Shown one piece after another: positions 17,656 to 25,472 of a stretch of DNA of 64,000 bases (position 1 is its first letter; each line of letters opens with the position of its first letter). The stretch is from Chryseobacterium sp. 52. Lineage in GTDB: Bacteria; Bacteroidota; Bacteroidia; Flavobacteriales; Weeksellaceae. The stretch spans positions 3,762,001-3,826,000 of the forward strand of contig NZ_PEEX01000001.1 in NCBI RefSeq assembly GCF_002754245.1, in the 5' to 3' direction. A program made the position numbers and the translations under genes. The notes beneath the pieces were generated by a model. The model was not told the DNA's origin, did no database searches, and was given only the letters and a program-made list of their open reading frames with translations.

Positions 17656-18111
17656 TTAAACTCCAAATTGAGACAAGTGGTGGTTGAGATGTTTTGCAAA
17701 CATATTATTCCACTCCTGAGATTTCAATTTACCAAAAGAAAATGATTCCTTGTCATCAAAAGCATCGGGTCCCAATTGCTGAGTTTTCTGGATAAATCCA
17801 ATCAACCTTTTCTTCTCTTCGTCGAAATTTTTTCTTCCTGTGATTAAAAACTGGGGAGCTGTAGGAGAATCTCTGGGATACGCTTTGTCTCCCACCACTT
17901 TAGGCTTTACAAATGTCTTTAAAATAAATTTTGCAATAGATCCCGGTTTTTTATGTTTTTCAGGTTCATATACCATTTCATAAGATATGCTACAGTGTGC
18001 CAGCATCTGATCAACCGTCATTTTACCCCATAAACCGTGGGTATCTTCTACCAAATTATTTATCCTATCAATATAGTTCTGAGCATCTTTTGCATCAAAT
18101 ACATTTTCCAT
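17656..18111 (-). CDS. DUF1569 (DinB-like) family protein
   Basis: The 151-residue protein has the DUF1569 pattern: HGLWGKMTVDQMLAHCSISYE near residues 25-45, and HLNHHLSQFGV at the C-terminus. The His residues at these places form the metal site of the related DinB four-helix fold. Its reaction is unknown; the family is related to bacillithiol-type transferases. It heads the six-gene run that ends at the terminator near 15206. Confidence 0.85.
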   Translation of the reverse strand: MENVFDAKDAQNYIDRINNLVEDTHGLWGKMTVDQMLAHCSISYEMVYEPEKHKKPGSIAKFILKTFVKPKVVGDKAYPRDSPTAPQFLITGRKNFDEEKKRLIGFIQKTQQLGPDAFDDKESFSFGKLKSQEWNNMFAKHLNHHLSQFGV

Positions 18112-18226
18112 ATTCTTTCTAATTATCTGAAAGCAAATATATCAGTTTTTTCTTTTGATTTTTTAATCTTTTGAAAAAACGAGCAACGATCTACAGATAA
18201 GCAAATAATGAATCATTTATTTTTAA

Positions 18227-19435
18227 TTAATCTTCATTTTCATGGAATTCATGCTCTGAAGTCTCTTCTATTGGTTTTACATATCTGAAGATGAACCAGA
18301 GCTTAATTTTAAGGGCAATCCATCCGATAACGGCATAAACAACGACTAAAATACTCAGGTGTTTCAGATAAGGGAAAGTAAGTTCTACAGAACCTTTCTG
18401 GATCAGTAAAATTTTAAAGGCCTGAAGGAAAGGCGTCAGGGGAATAATATTAGCGATAAACTGAACAAAGGCAGGCATTGCACTTAAAGGCCATGTAAAT
18501 CCACTGATAATGAATGCGGGTGAAGCAATAACCATCAGGATCTGAGTTGCTTTCAAAGCATCCGGGATAAGGATACTGATGAATACGCCTAAGAATGAAG
18601 CGGAACCTACAAATACTGCTGTAAGAAGGATAAAATTGAAGATTCCTTCCGGCATCGGAACCCTGAATATCATGTGCATAAAGTAATAGACTCCAACAAT
18701 AAGAATGGAGAATACCCAGATCGGAATTACTTTAATCAGCATAGTCGGGAACGCCCATCTTTTCATCTTAAAATATTCTTTTACGAATGATCCTCCTTGA
18801 AATTCGGCGGCAAAACTTACAGCCATAGCCAGGAGAATGACCTGTTGCAGAACGACAGCCAGCATGGCCGGCCACATAAAGATCAGGTAGTTTCCGGTGG
18901 TATTGAAAAGGGTAATATAGTTGGCCTTAAAAGGTTCAAACTGTGTAGCTGCTTTTGTTGCGGGCATTCCCGCTTTCTGTAAAGCTTTAATTGATGCTCC
19001 GGCAGAGAAAGTTCCTATTGTAAGCTGGAGTGCTTTGGACGCAAAATTGGCAGTAAGAACATTTCCGGTGTTGACGTATACATTCAGTTCGGGATATTTT
19101 TTCTGAAGCATATCGGCCTCAAAGCGGGACGGAATGATGACTACCGCTGCTGCTTCATGCCTGATCACCTCATCTTTTATACTCAATGGTTCCTGAGCGT
19201 ATTTAATGATACTGATTCCTTTATTGTCTTCCAGCATATCTGACAGCTGGCTTGACAGAGGGGTATTGTCCCTGTCGATCACCAGTACAGGTGTATTTTC
19301 TACTTTTCCGCTTTTGTAAACGAAACCTAAGAGTGTGGCATAGAATACCGGAGCCAGAAAAAACACGGTCCTAAGGGTAGAATTGCCGATAAAAAGCTTG
19401 AACTCTCGTTTTAAAAGCCGGAAAAATTCTTTCAT
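18227..19435 (-). CDS. ABC-2 type transporter permease of an efflux operon
   Basis: The 402-residue inner-membrane protein has an N-terminal helix (residues ~18-36), a ~140-residue periplasmic domain (VLVIDRDNTPLSSQLSDML), then five or so helices between residues 175 and 385, the YhhJ/YbhR pattern. It lies two bases after the HlyD-like gene. No ATP-binding domain is fused to it and none is encoded in the cluster, so the ATPase must come from elsewhere or the operon is incomplete. The exported substrate is unknown. Confidence 0.87.
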   Translation of the reverse strand: MKEFFRLLKREFKLFIGNSTLRTVFFLAPVFYATLLGFVYKSGKVENTPVLVIDRDNTPLSSQLSDMLEDNKGISIIKYAQEPLSIKDEVIRHEAAAVVIIPSRFEADMLQKKYPELNVYVNTGNVLTANFASKALQLTIGTFSAGASIKALQKAGMPATKAATQFEPFKANYITLFNTTGNYLIFMWPAMLAVVLQQVILLAMAVSFAAEFQGGSFVKEYFKMKRWAFPTMLIKVIPIWVFSILIVGVYYFMHMIFRVPMPEGIFNFILLTAVFVGSASFLGVFISILIPDALKATQILMVIASPAFIISGFTWPLSAMPAFVQFIANIIPLTPFLQAFKILLIQKGSVELTFPYLKHLSILVVVYAVIGWIALKIKLWFIFRYVKPIEETSEHEFHENED

Positions 19436-19437
19436 AA

Positions 19438-20397
19438 TTATTTCAGGATAACGTTAGCATTCACCAGGATACTTTTAGCCTTGCTCCTATCTGTCGGTTT
19501 CACTTTGATCTCGTATACCGCATCCTGTAATTGGTAATCAGGATAAGCGGTTGTAATATCTGCATATCTTGTGAGCTGTTTGATGTAAACAACAGTACCG
19601 CTAAGGGTTTCTTTATTATAAACGACCTGCATATTTACCTCCTGCCCTTTTTTGTATTTTGAAATAGCACTTTCGGGAACTGTAAACCTGAAATAAGTGC
19701 TTTCGGGGATATATCCGTTGAATAAAGCAAATCCGGCTGTGGCCAGTTCTCCCGTATTCAAACTGATGGTTTCTATTTCCATATCATTAGTCGCCATAAT
19801 ATATCTTTCGGAGTAGGCTACATTCGCTTCCTGAAGTGCTCCTTTGGCCTGGGAAGCCTGACCTGCTGCCATTTCTACTTTTTCGAAACGGGTTCCTCTT
19901 TTCACATCATCCAGTTCAGCGACTACAGCATCATACTGGGCTTTTGCTCCCTGAAGCTTGGCATAAATTTCATCATATGCCTGTGGCGACATTAGGCTGT
20001 CACGGTACATATTATTGGCTCTTTTAAACGATTTTTGGGCAAATTCATATTGTTCTTTCAAGCCTTGATATTTAGCGTTAAGCTGTCTCAGCTGATCTGC
20101 CGTAGCTCCGTTTTTTGCCATCTGCTCCTGTGCGGATGCGGCACTCACAGCGCCCTGAGCCTGTGCTATTTTTGCTGAGACTTCGGGTACGTCAAGCAAT
20201 GCGAGGGTATCGCCTTTTTTTACGATCTGACCTTCAGAAACGTATATTTTCAGGATTCTTCCGGTAACTTTAGGCGCAAAAGAGATCACATCCTTTTTGG
20301 TCTTACCTTCGGAATCATTCAGATTTTCTTTTTTTTCACTGCAGCTCCCCAATAGAAAAAGAACAGTAAAGAGTATCAGTATATTTTTATGCATCAT
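19438..20397 (-). CDS. HlyD/YhiI-type membrane-fusion lipoprotein
   Basis: The 319-residue product has a lipoprotein signal (LFTVLFLLGSCSEKKEN) and the membrane-fusion architecture: a lipoyl half (VTGRILKIYVSEGQIVKKGDTLALLD, residues ~47-72), a coiled-coil hairpin (AKIAQAQGAVSAASAQEQMA through the KLQGAKAQYDAVVAEL region) and the second half (NTGELATAGFALFNGY). It bridges the permease and the TolC-like channel. The gene sits between them with short spacing on both sides (15 and 2 bases). Confidence 0.9.
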   Translation of the reverse strand: MMHKNILILFTVLFLLGSCSEKKENLNDSEGKTKKDVISFAPKVTGRILKIYVSEGQIVKKGDTLALLDVPEVSAKIAQAQGAVSAASAQEQMAKNGATADQLRQLNAKYQGLKEQYEFAQKSFKRANNMYRDSLMSPQAYDEIYAKLQGAKAQYDAVVAELDDVKRGTRFEKVEMAAGQASQAKGALQEANVAYSERYIMATNDMEIETISLNTGELATAGFALFNGYIPESTYFRFTVPESAISKYKKGQEVNMQVVYNKETLSGTVVYIKQLTRYADITTAYPDYQLQDAVYEIKVKPTDRSKAKSILVNANVILK

Positions 20398-20412
20398 TGT
20401 AAGGGTAAGGGA

Positions 20413-21822
20413 TTAATAAAGTTTGGTAATATCAAGTTCCTGAGTAGACCTCATCAGTTCTATTCCTGCTCTTCTCTGGTTAAAAAGGGCGTTCTGGTAT
20501 TCAAGCTCGACCAATTCAAGGTCGTTTTCGGCATCGATGAGCTGTGAAGATTTGCTTATTCCATATCTGAATTCTTTTTCTGCCTGAACCAGGGCACTTT
20601 TGGCCAGTTCTTTTTCTTTGGCTTTTAAGGTGATCTGTGCAGTAGCTATATCATAATTGGTCTGATTATTCGCCAGATTCAGGGTCAGTTTCTTTATGGC
20701 ATCTTCTTTTTTATTCTGAAGAACTTCTTTGCCCACCTTAGCGGTTTCTTCTGCATGTTTTCCTTCTCTTCCGTCAAAGATCTCCCATTTAAAACCGACA
20801 CCGGCTGTTAATAAGGGAAGAACATTGATATTGTTTGGTCTCCAGTCCAGTTTTTTTCCTTCATACCCTAAAGCCGGAACTGCAGGAATTATATTTTCAG
20901 AGGTTTTGATACGGCTTCCGTAAAGTCCGATATAGTATGCAGATGCCATCAGCTGTACTTTCGGGATCATCCAGGTTCTTTCTGCTTTTATTTTATAGTC
21001 TGCGGCTGTTATACCGTGTTCCAGTGCCCGGACCTCAGCTCTCTGATCGATCCCTTTTTCCGCAGAAAGCAATTCTACAGGAGAAAGCACAGGGTCAATC
21101 ATTCTGAGGCGTTCTTTATTGATTCCTGTCAGAATATAAAGCTGGGTAAGAAGGAGTTCTTTTTTTCCTTCGTATTCTACCATTTTGGCATCCAGCGTGG
21201 CTTGTGCCAATTCTATTTTTTTGTGATCATACGGAGTGATCAGGCCATAACCTAATGCTTTATCGGCTGTTTTCCTGTTGATGTCAAGTCTTTTTTTGCT
21301 TTCATCCAGAACATTTTTAGACTGATGGATAAGTGCCAATTGGTCATATGCTTTGGAAATACTGGCTACGACATCGTCTTTCGTTTTTTCAAGAAGGATG
21401 TCCTCGGATATTTTCTTTTCTTCGATGGCTTTTTTCAGGTATTTGACCTTTCCGCCTGAGTAGAGAAGCATTTTGGCGTCTGCTTTTGCAATTCCTGAAA
21501 AACCGGAAATATTGAGATTATTATTAAAACTTCCTTCCGGAATATTGATAAAAGGGGCGAGATTAATTTCCGGCGACGTCAGTCTAACGGTTCCGTTAAG
21601 GTATCCGGCTTGTCCACTTACTTCCAGGGTTGGAAGAAAGATATCTTTCAGTTTATGTCCGTCAAGGTCTGTGAGTTTGTTCTCGGTAATCTGCATTTTG
21701 AGATCGGAATCCCGAACCATAGCACTGTCTAAAAGTTCTTTAAAATCCGGCGCAGACTGTGCCCGGCAGAAAGCAGGGAAAGCCAAAAAACTAAACGTAA
21801 AAATCAATAAATTGTTTTTCAT
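20413..21822 (-). CDS. TolC family outer-membrane efflux protein
   Basis: The 469-residue protein has a signal peptide (FTFSFLAFPAFCRAQ) and two long helical hairpins with repeated Ala, Glu and Lys heptads (residues ~140-215 and ~370-460), the fold of TolC. The C-terminal segment SQLIDAENDLELVELEYQNALF is the usual efflux-protein signature. It is the first gene of the efflux operon (TolC, membrane fusion, permease). Confidence 0.9.
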   Translation of the reverse strand: MKNNLLIFTFSFLAFPAFCRAQSAPDFKELLDSAMVRDSDLKMQITENKLTDLDGHKLKDIFLPTLEVSGQAGYLNGTVRLTSPEINLAPFINIPEGSFNNNLNISGFSGIAKADAKMLLYSGGKVKYLKKAIEEKKISEDILLEKTKDDVVASISKAYDQLALIHQSKNVLDESKKRLDINRKTADKALGYGLITPYDHKKIELAQATLDAKMVEYEGKKELLLTQLYILTGINKERLRMIDPVLSPVELLSAEKGIDQRAEVRALEHGITAADYKIKAERTWMIPKVQLMASAYYIGLYGSRIKTSENIIPAVPALGYEGKKLDWRPNNINVLPLLTAGVGFKWEIFDGREGKHAEETAKVGKEVLQNKKEDAIKKLTLNLANNQTNYDIATAQITLKAKEKELAKSALVQAEKEFRYGISKSSQLIDAENDLELVELEYQNALFNQRRAGIELMRSTQELDITKLY

Positions 21823-22002
21823 GGCTTATGTTTATAACAAATATAATGCAAAAATTTGTTAAATGCCCGAAGATAATTCGTCAATATGGTGAATTTAAAA
21901 TAAGTTTAAAAAGTGTTTAGTTTTTGTCCCCTATTTGTGATAAGAATAGCAGAAGTGTTTAACTTTAATTTGAAATTTGTTTTACATTAAAATTTATTTT
22001 TC

Positions 22003-22032
22003 AAAACCAGGAATAACAAAAGCTATTCCTGG
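22003..22032 (-). terminator. Terminator downstream of the surface-protein gene
   Basis: CCAGGAATA (22007-22015) pairs exactly with TATTCCTGG (22024-22032). On the minus strand the stem is followed by TTTTGAAAAATAAATTTT. The remaining part of 21823-22164 is AT-rich with no gene that I can support. Confidence 0.65.
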
Positions 22033-22164
22033 CAGATTATGAATATTTATAAAATTTGTGTTTTATTGATCGGACTGTTGTCGTGATTCTCCTGTATGTT
22101 GCCACAATTTAACGTCAACAGGTATATATTTGATTTGTGTTTTTGATCTTTATGAAAATATTCT

Positions 22165-23013
22165 TTATTTAATTCTGATATAAGATATGGAAGCTTCATT
22201 CCAGTTATCAAATACGAACTCTGTCTGTTTACGAAGCCATTTACCTGATACGCCTCCATCTGCGTTGGCTGTAGTTGCTCCTACAGAAAAATAGTTATCT
22301 GCATATAAATAGTATGTTTTAGAGGCAGCAGTGGTATTATTGATTCCTAAACTTCCAACCATAAAACCTAAATCCTGAGCATTGGAAATCGTTGCTGAAA
22401 CCAATCTGGGTCTTATGGCATCTGCTGAATACGGATTGGCTGTCGTTACATCCACCGGAGCTGCATTCGAATCCATTAATCGAAGTCTGGGAAACTGAGA
22501 GCCCAATGTATAAACGGCAGAAGGAAGAACTTTAATCGGTATTACAAAATTCAGAATCCATTTTCCCGGGGCTAATGTAATTTTAACCCCTGTATAATTA
22601 GCGGTTGTGGTATTTGCCGGTAAAATATAGCTTCCTGCTCCAATGGGGTCAACAATCTGATATTCTACCGCTATGGGCTTCCAGGTCCCTACTCCATTAA
22701 CATCTGACACGAGTGCATAGTTATCTGCCTGATTTCCATCAACCATTTTAAAACCCGGAACAGGTGCTGCCAAAGTTCCTCCTGTTTGAATTTCTAATTT
22801 TTGAGACGGTGTTATGGTTCCTATGCCAATTCTTCCGGCAGAAGTTATTGCAATATCATTCGCCTGCTGGGGAATGCTGGGAATGCCTGTTGCCGGGTTG
22901 TCTTTTCCTCCATCAATATGAAGGGTAGCCCGTGGATTAGGAGTATTGATTCCTACTTGAGCAAATAAAGCTTTATAACTCATAAAGCTCAATAAAATAA
23001 TTGTTTTTTTCAT
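22165..23013 (-). CDS. Secreted surface protein with N-terminal VGINTxNP repeat motif
   Basis: The 282-residue product has a signal peptide ending KALFAQ, then VGINTPNPRATLHIDGG and IGIGTITPSQKLEIQTGG. These repeat units are familiar from Chryseobacterium and Flavobacterium secreted proteins and from phage tail-spike-like heads. Residues 120-282 form strand-rich segments suggestive of a C1q/TNF-type jelly roll (GSYILPANTTTANYTGVKI, KWILNFVIPIKV). Function unknown; adhesion or surface decoration is possible. No T9SS sorting domain is visible. Confidence 0.7.
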   Translation of the reverse strand: MKKTIILLSFMSYKALFAQVGINTPNPRATLHIDGGKDNPATGIPSIPQQANDIAITSAGRIGIGTITPSQKLEIQTGGTLAAPVPGFKMVDGNQADNYALVSDVNGVGTWKPIAVEYQIVDPIGAGSYILPANTTTANYTGVKITLAPGKWILNFVIPIKVLPSAVYTLGSQFPRLRLMDSNAAPVDVTTANPYSADAIRPRLVSATISNAQDLGFMVGSLGINNTTAASKTYYLYADNYFSVGATTANADGGVSGKWLRKQTEFVFDNWNEASISYIRIK

Positions 23014-23212
23014 TCTAAAAATATGTTTTTATAACTATAGAAAAGGGGGAATAATTAAACGTAAATCTGATTTTTGGATTTAGAGGCCAATTATATATCT
23101 GAAATAGTTTGATGATCATTGATGCCTGTGAACTGAATTTTTTTGCAAAATTATTTCCAATTCGGATATGAAGCGAATTCTATCCTATCACAATATCGGA
23201 TAGTAGGAAACA

Positions 23213-23244
23213 AAAAAAACAAACAGCTGGTATCCAGTTGTTTG
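23213..23244 (-). terminator. Intrinsic terminator of the TPR-AraC regulator gene
   Basis: On the minus strand CAAACAACTGG-ATA-CCAGCTGTTTG (one G-U pair) runs straight into TTTTTTTTG. It lies 38 bases after the regulator stop codon. Confidence 0.85.
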
Positions 23245-23281
23245 TAAATTACATAAGACGTGATTATTTCTATTGATGATC

Positions 23282-24844
23282 TTATTTAAGCTTTGCTTTT
23301 TCAGTAAGTTGAGAAATAAATTCCGATGGAGAAATATTTAATTCCTTTTTAAAGATATAAGTAAATCTGCTATGTGAAGAAAATCCGGAAATATCTGACA
23401 GATAATTAATTTTATAGCTTAAATATTCCGGGTTGCTGATCAGTTTATCAACTATAAATTTTATCCTCAGCTCGTTAATATAATCACTGAAGGTTTTCCC
23501 TCTGTATTTCTGAAGCACATAGTTTATATATTTGGCATTGGATTCTAAAGCGGAAGCCATTTGTGCCATTGTAAAATTCTTTTCTGTAAACATGCTTCCT
23601 CTTTCAAATTCTTTAATCTTTTCTAAAAGGCTTTTTTCACGTTCTTCAGACATGATCATATTCTCTTTGCTTCCGGTATGTTTACCAACATCTTCGTTTA
23701 TGATTGAACCGGAGTTTTCATCATTTTTAAACTCAATGGGCTGATGAGAAAGCTTTTCATTCTGGATGGTTTGAATGATTTTTTCAAAACGTACCTTTAT
23801 TTGCCTTTTTCTTCTTCTGTTATAGAAAAATATGAGAGCGATGGCCAGTATTGAGATCGTTAAAATTACAATTACTGAAATTCTGGTTTCTTTCAGCTCA
23901 ACATCCTGTGTTGACTGCTCCTGAATAATTACTTTTTCTGCATGAGCTTTAAGAATCTGTTTCTGTTTGATGTATTCAGCAAAATATTTCTTCTGGGATT
24001 TGGGATCCAGCATATCATAATTAATCTCCTCTTCAGTAATTCGTGCAATATATAATTTGAGATCGTTTTTTATGGCTTCGTTATGAGCTTTGGTAAACCA
24101 AATTTTTGCGTCTTCTTTCTGACCTTTTTCAGCAAAAATAATTGCCTTATTGAGAAAATACATGGATAATCTCAAATTATGCTTTTCACTTTCAGGCATT
24201 GCATTCAGGATCTCTTCATATTTTGCCAGATACCATTGGGCATCGGGAAGGTTTCCACATTTCAGATAGCAAAAAGTTACTGTAATATAATCGACTGCCA
24301 GACTCATCTTATCATCCGACATCATTTTATCAGCCTCTATCTGTCTTTTTTTAACAGGAATAACATCACAGAATTTTAAATCTTCAAGTAATAATGCAGC
24401 TTCCAGATCATCCACCATCGCAAGGGTTTCCGGGGTATTAATTTTTTTCGCCAAACTTTTGCTCTTCTCAAAACAGGTTTGAGATTGCTTTTTTAAAGAA
24501 ATTCGGCTATAAATGGTAGATAAAAAAAAGTTGGCCGTTAATTTATCAATATCAGCGTGGGTAATGTCTGAAAGAGAATCAACTTTTTTATAATAGTAAA
24601 TGGCTTTGCTATAATTCCCTTTTTTATTAACTGCATCTGCTATTAAAATATACCCTTTGGATAATTCAGCTTCGGTTCTGGAAAGTTTAAGTATTTTTTG
24701 TCCTAAATCATAAGTATCATCGGCGTCTGACGTTTTTGTATAGTACAGATCTCTGATTTCCTTACGCAAAGAATCACCGGCTATTTCTTTACCAGAAACT
24801 GAGTAAAAAGACAATAAAGTTAAAAAAATAAATATTTTCATCAT
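23282..24844 (-). CDS. TPR-containing AraC-type membrane regulator
   Basis: The 520-residue protein has a signal or anchor (IFLTLLSFYSVSGKE), a periplasmic part made of TPR-like helical repeats (residues ~20-300), one transmembrane helix (ISVIVILTISILAIALIFFY, residues ~318-337), and a cytoplasmic AraC-type DNA-binding domain at the C-terminus (MAQMASALESNAKYINYVLQ, then GFSSHSRFTYIFKKELNISPSEFI). This design resembles flavobacterial one-component membrane regulators. The target genes are unknown; the neighbouring surface protein and ecotin genes are candidates by position only. Confidence 0.85.
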   Translation of the reverse strand: MMKIFIFLTLLSFYSVSGKEIAGDSLRKEIRDLYYTKTSDADDTYDLGQKILKLSRTEAELSKGYILIADAVNKKGNYSKAIYYYKKVDSLSDITHADIDKLTANFFLSTIYSRISLKKQSQTCFEKSKSLAKKINTPETLAMVDDLEAALLLEDLKFCDVIPVKKRQIEADKMMSDDKMSLAVDYITVTFCYLKCGNLPDAQWYLAKYEEILNAMPESEKHNLRLSMYFLNKAIIFAEKGQKEDAKIWFTKAHNEAIKNDLKLYIARITEEEINYDMLDPKSQKKYFAEYIKQKQILKAHAEKVIIQEQSTQDVELKETRISVIVILTISILAIALIFFYNRRRKRQIKVRFEKIIQTIQNEKLSHQPIEFKNDENSGSIINEDVGKHTGSKENMIMSEEREKSLLEKIKEFERGSMFTEKNFTMAQMASALESNAKYINYVLQKYRGKTFSDYINELRIKFIVDKLISNPEYLSYKINYLSDISGFSSHSRFTYIFKKELNISPSEFISQLTEKAKLK

Positions 24845-24886
24845 ATTCTGACTCCCCAGTCAATTCAAAATTACCTTGTTAATTGA

Positions 24887-24918
24887 AACAAAAACTCCCC
24901 ACAAAAAGTGAAGAGTTT
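24887..24918 (-). terminator. Terminator of the ecotin gene
   Basis: On the minus strand AAAACTCTTCAC-TTTTT-GTGGGGAGTTTT forms a stem with two G-U pairs followed by a T-rich tract (TTTTTGTTTC). It lies 21 bases after the ecotin stop. Confidence 0.7.
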
Positions 24919-24939
24919 TATATGTAAAAGTTTTTCAGA

Positions 24940-25428
24940 TTATCTCTGAACTGCTGATTTCATTTTAGCATCAGGACGTAAAATTCTGTAACGGACTTCA
25001 AGGTCTTTCGGTACATAGAACACCAAAGGAAGCTTGCTGTTGTATCTTACGATCTCCGGCTGAAGGGTTACAAATTTCTTTGTTTTCTTCTGATCCAGGC
25101 AGGCCATTAATGTTCCTCCTGTTTCACCGTTTGATTCTACTTCATAATAGTTGTAGCCCCATCCCTGAAGATCCTGAGTCTTTACATTACCCATTAAAAA
25201 GTATTTGTTGCAGTCAAGCATTTTTTCAGCGCCTACAAAAAACTCTACTTTTAAATCGCTTTCGTTTTTTGCAACAGGGAGCTGAATATATACCTGCTTA
25301 AATCCTTCTTTAGCTTTCGGGAACACCTCAATTTCCAGCTTCTCCAACTTTTCTGCCTTCTTTTGTGCGAAAGCATTTACACCTGCAAACATGATCAATC
25401 CTGCCATTAAAGTTTTTGAAAATTTCAT
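24940..25428 (-). CDS. Ecotin-like serine protease inhibitor
   Basis: The 162-residue precursor has a signal peptide (MKFSKTLMAGLIMFAGVNAFAQ) and the whole ecotin pattern: KLEIEVFPKAKEGFKQVYIQLP, LKVEFFVGAEKMLDCNKY, LQGWGYNYYEV, TLMACLDQKKTKKFVTL, RYNSKLPLVFYVPKDLEVRYRI. The two Cys of the family disulphide are kept (DCN and MAC). In E. coli ecotin the reactive bond lies in STMMAC with Met as P1 (from memory); here the same place reads GTLMAC, which puts Leu at P1. Ecotins inhibit trypsin-fold proteases in the periplasm. It lies 44 bases downstream of the alpha-2-macroglobulin gene on the same strand, so the two are likely cotranscribed. Confidence 0.9.
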   Translation of the reverse strand: MKFSKTLMAGLIMFAGVNAFAQKKAEKLEKLEIEVFPKAKEGFKQVYIQLPVAKNESDLKVEFFVGAEKMLDCNKYFLMGNVKTQDLQGWGYNYYEVESNGETGGTLMACLDQKKTKKFVTLQPEIVRYNSKLPLVFYVPKDLEVRYRILRPDAKMKSAVQR

Positions 25429-25472
25429 CTTTTTTTATTTTAAAATTTTTACTAGTTCCCTATAGCCAAAAA

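Noticed and set aside
22047..22259. 70-aa minus-strand frame overlapping the surface-protein gene end
   Set aside because: It overlaps in another frame the last 95 bases of a gene with a good signal peptide and contains no known motif.
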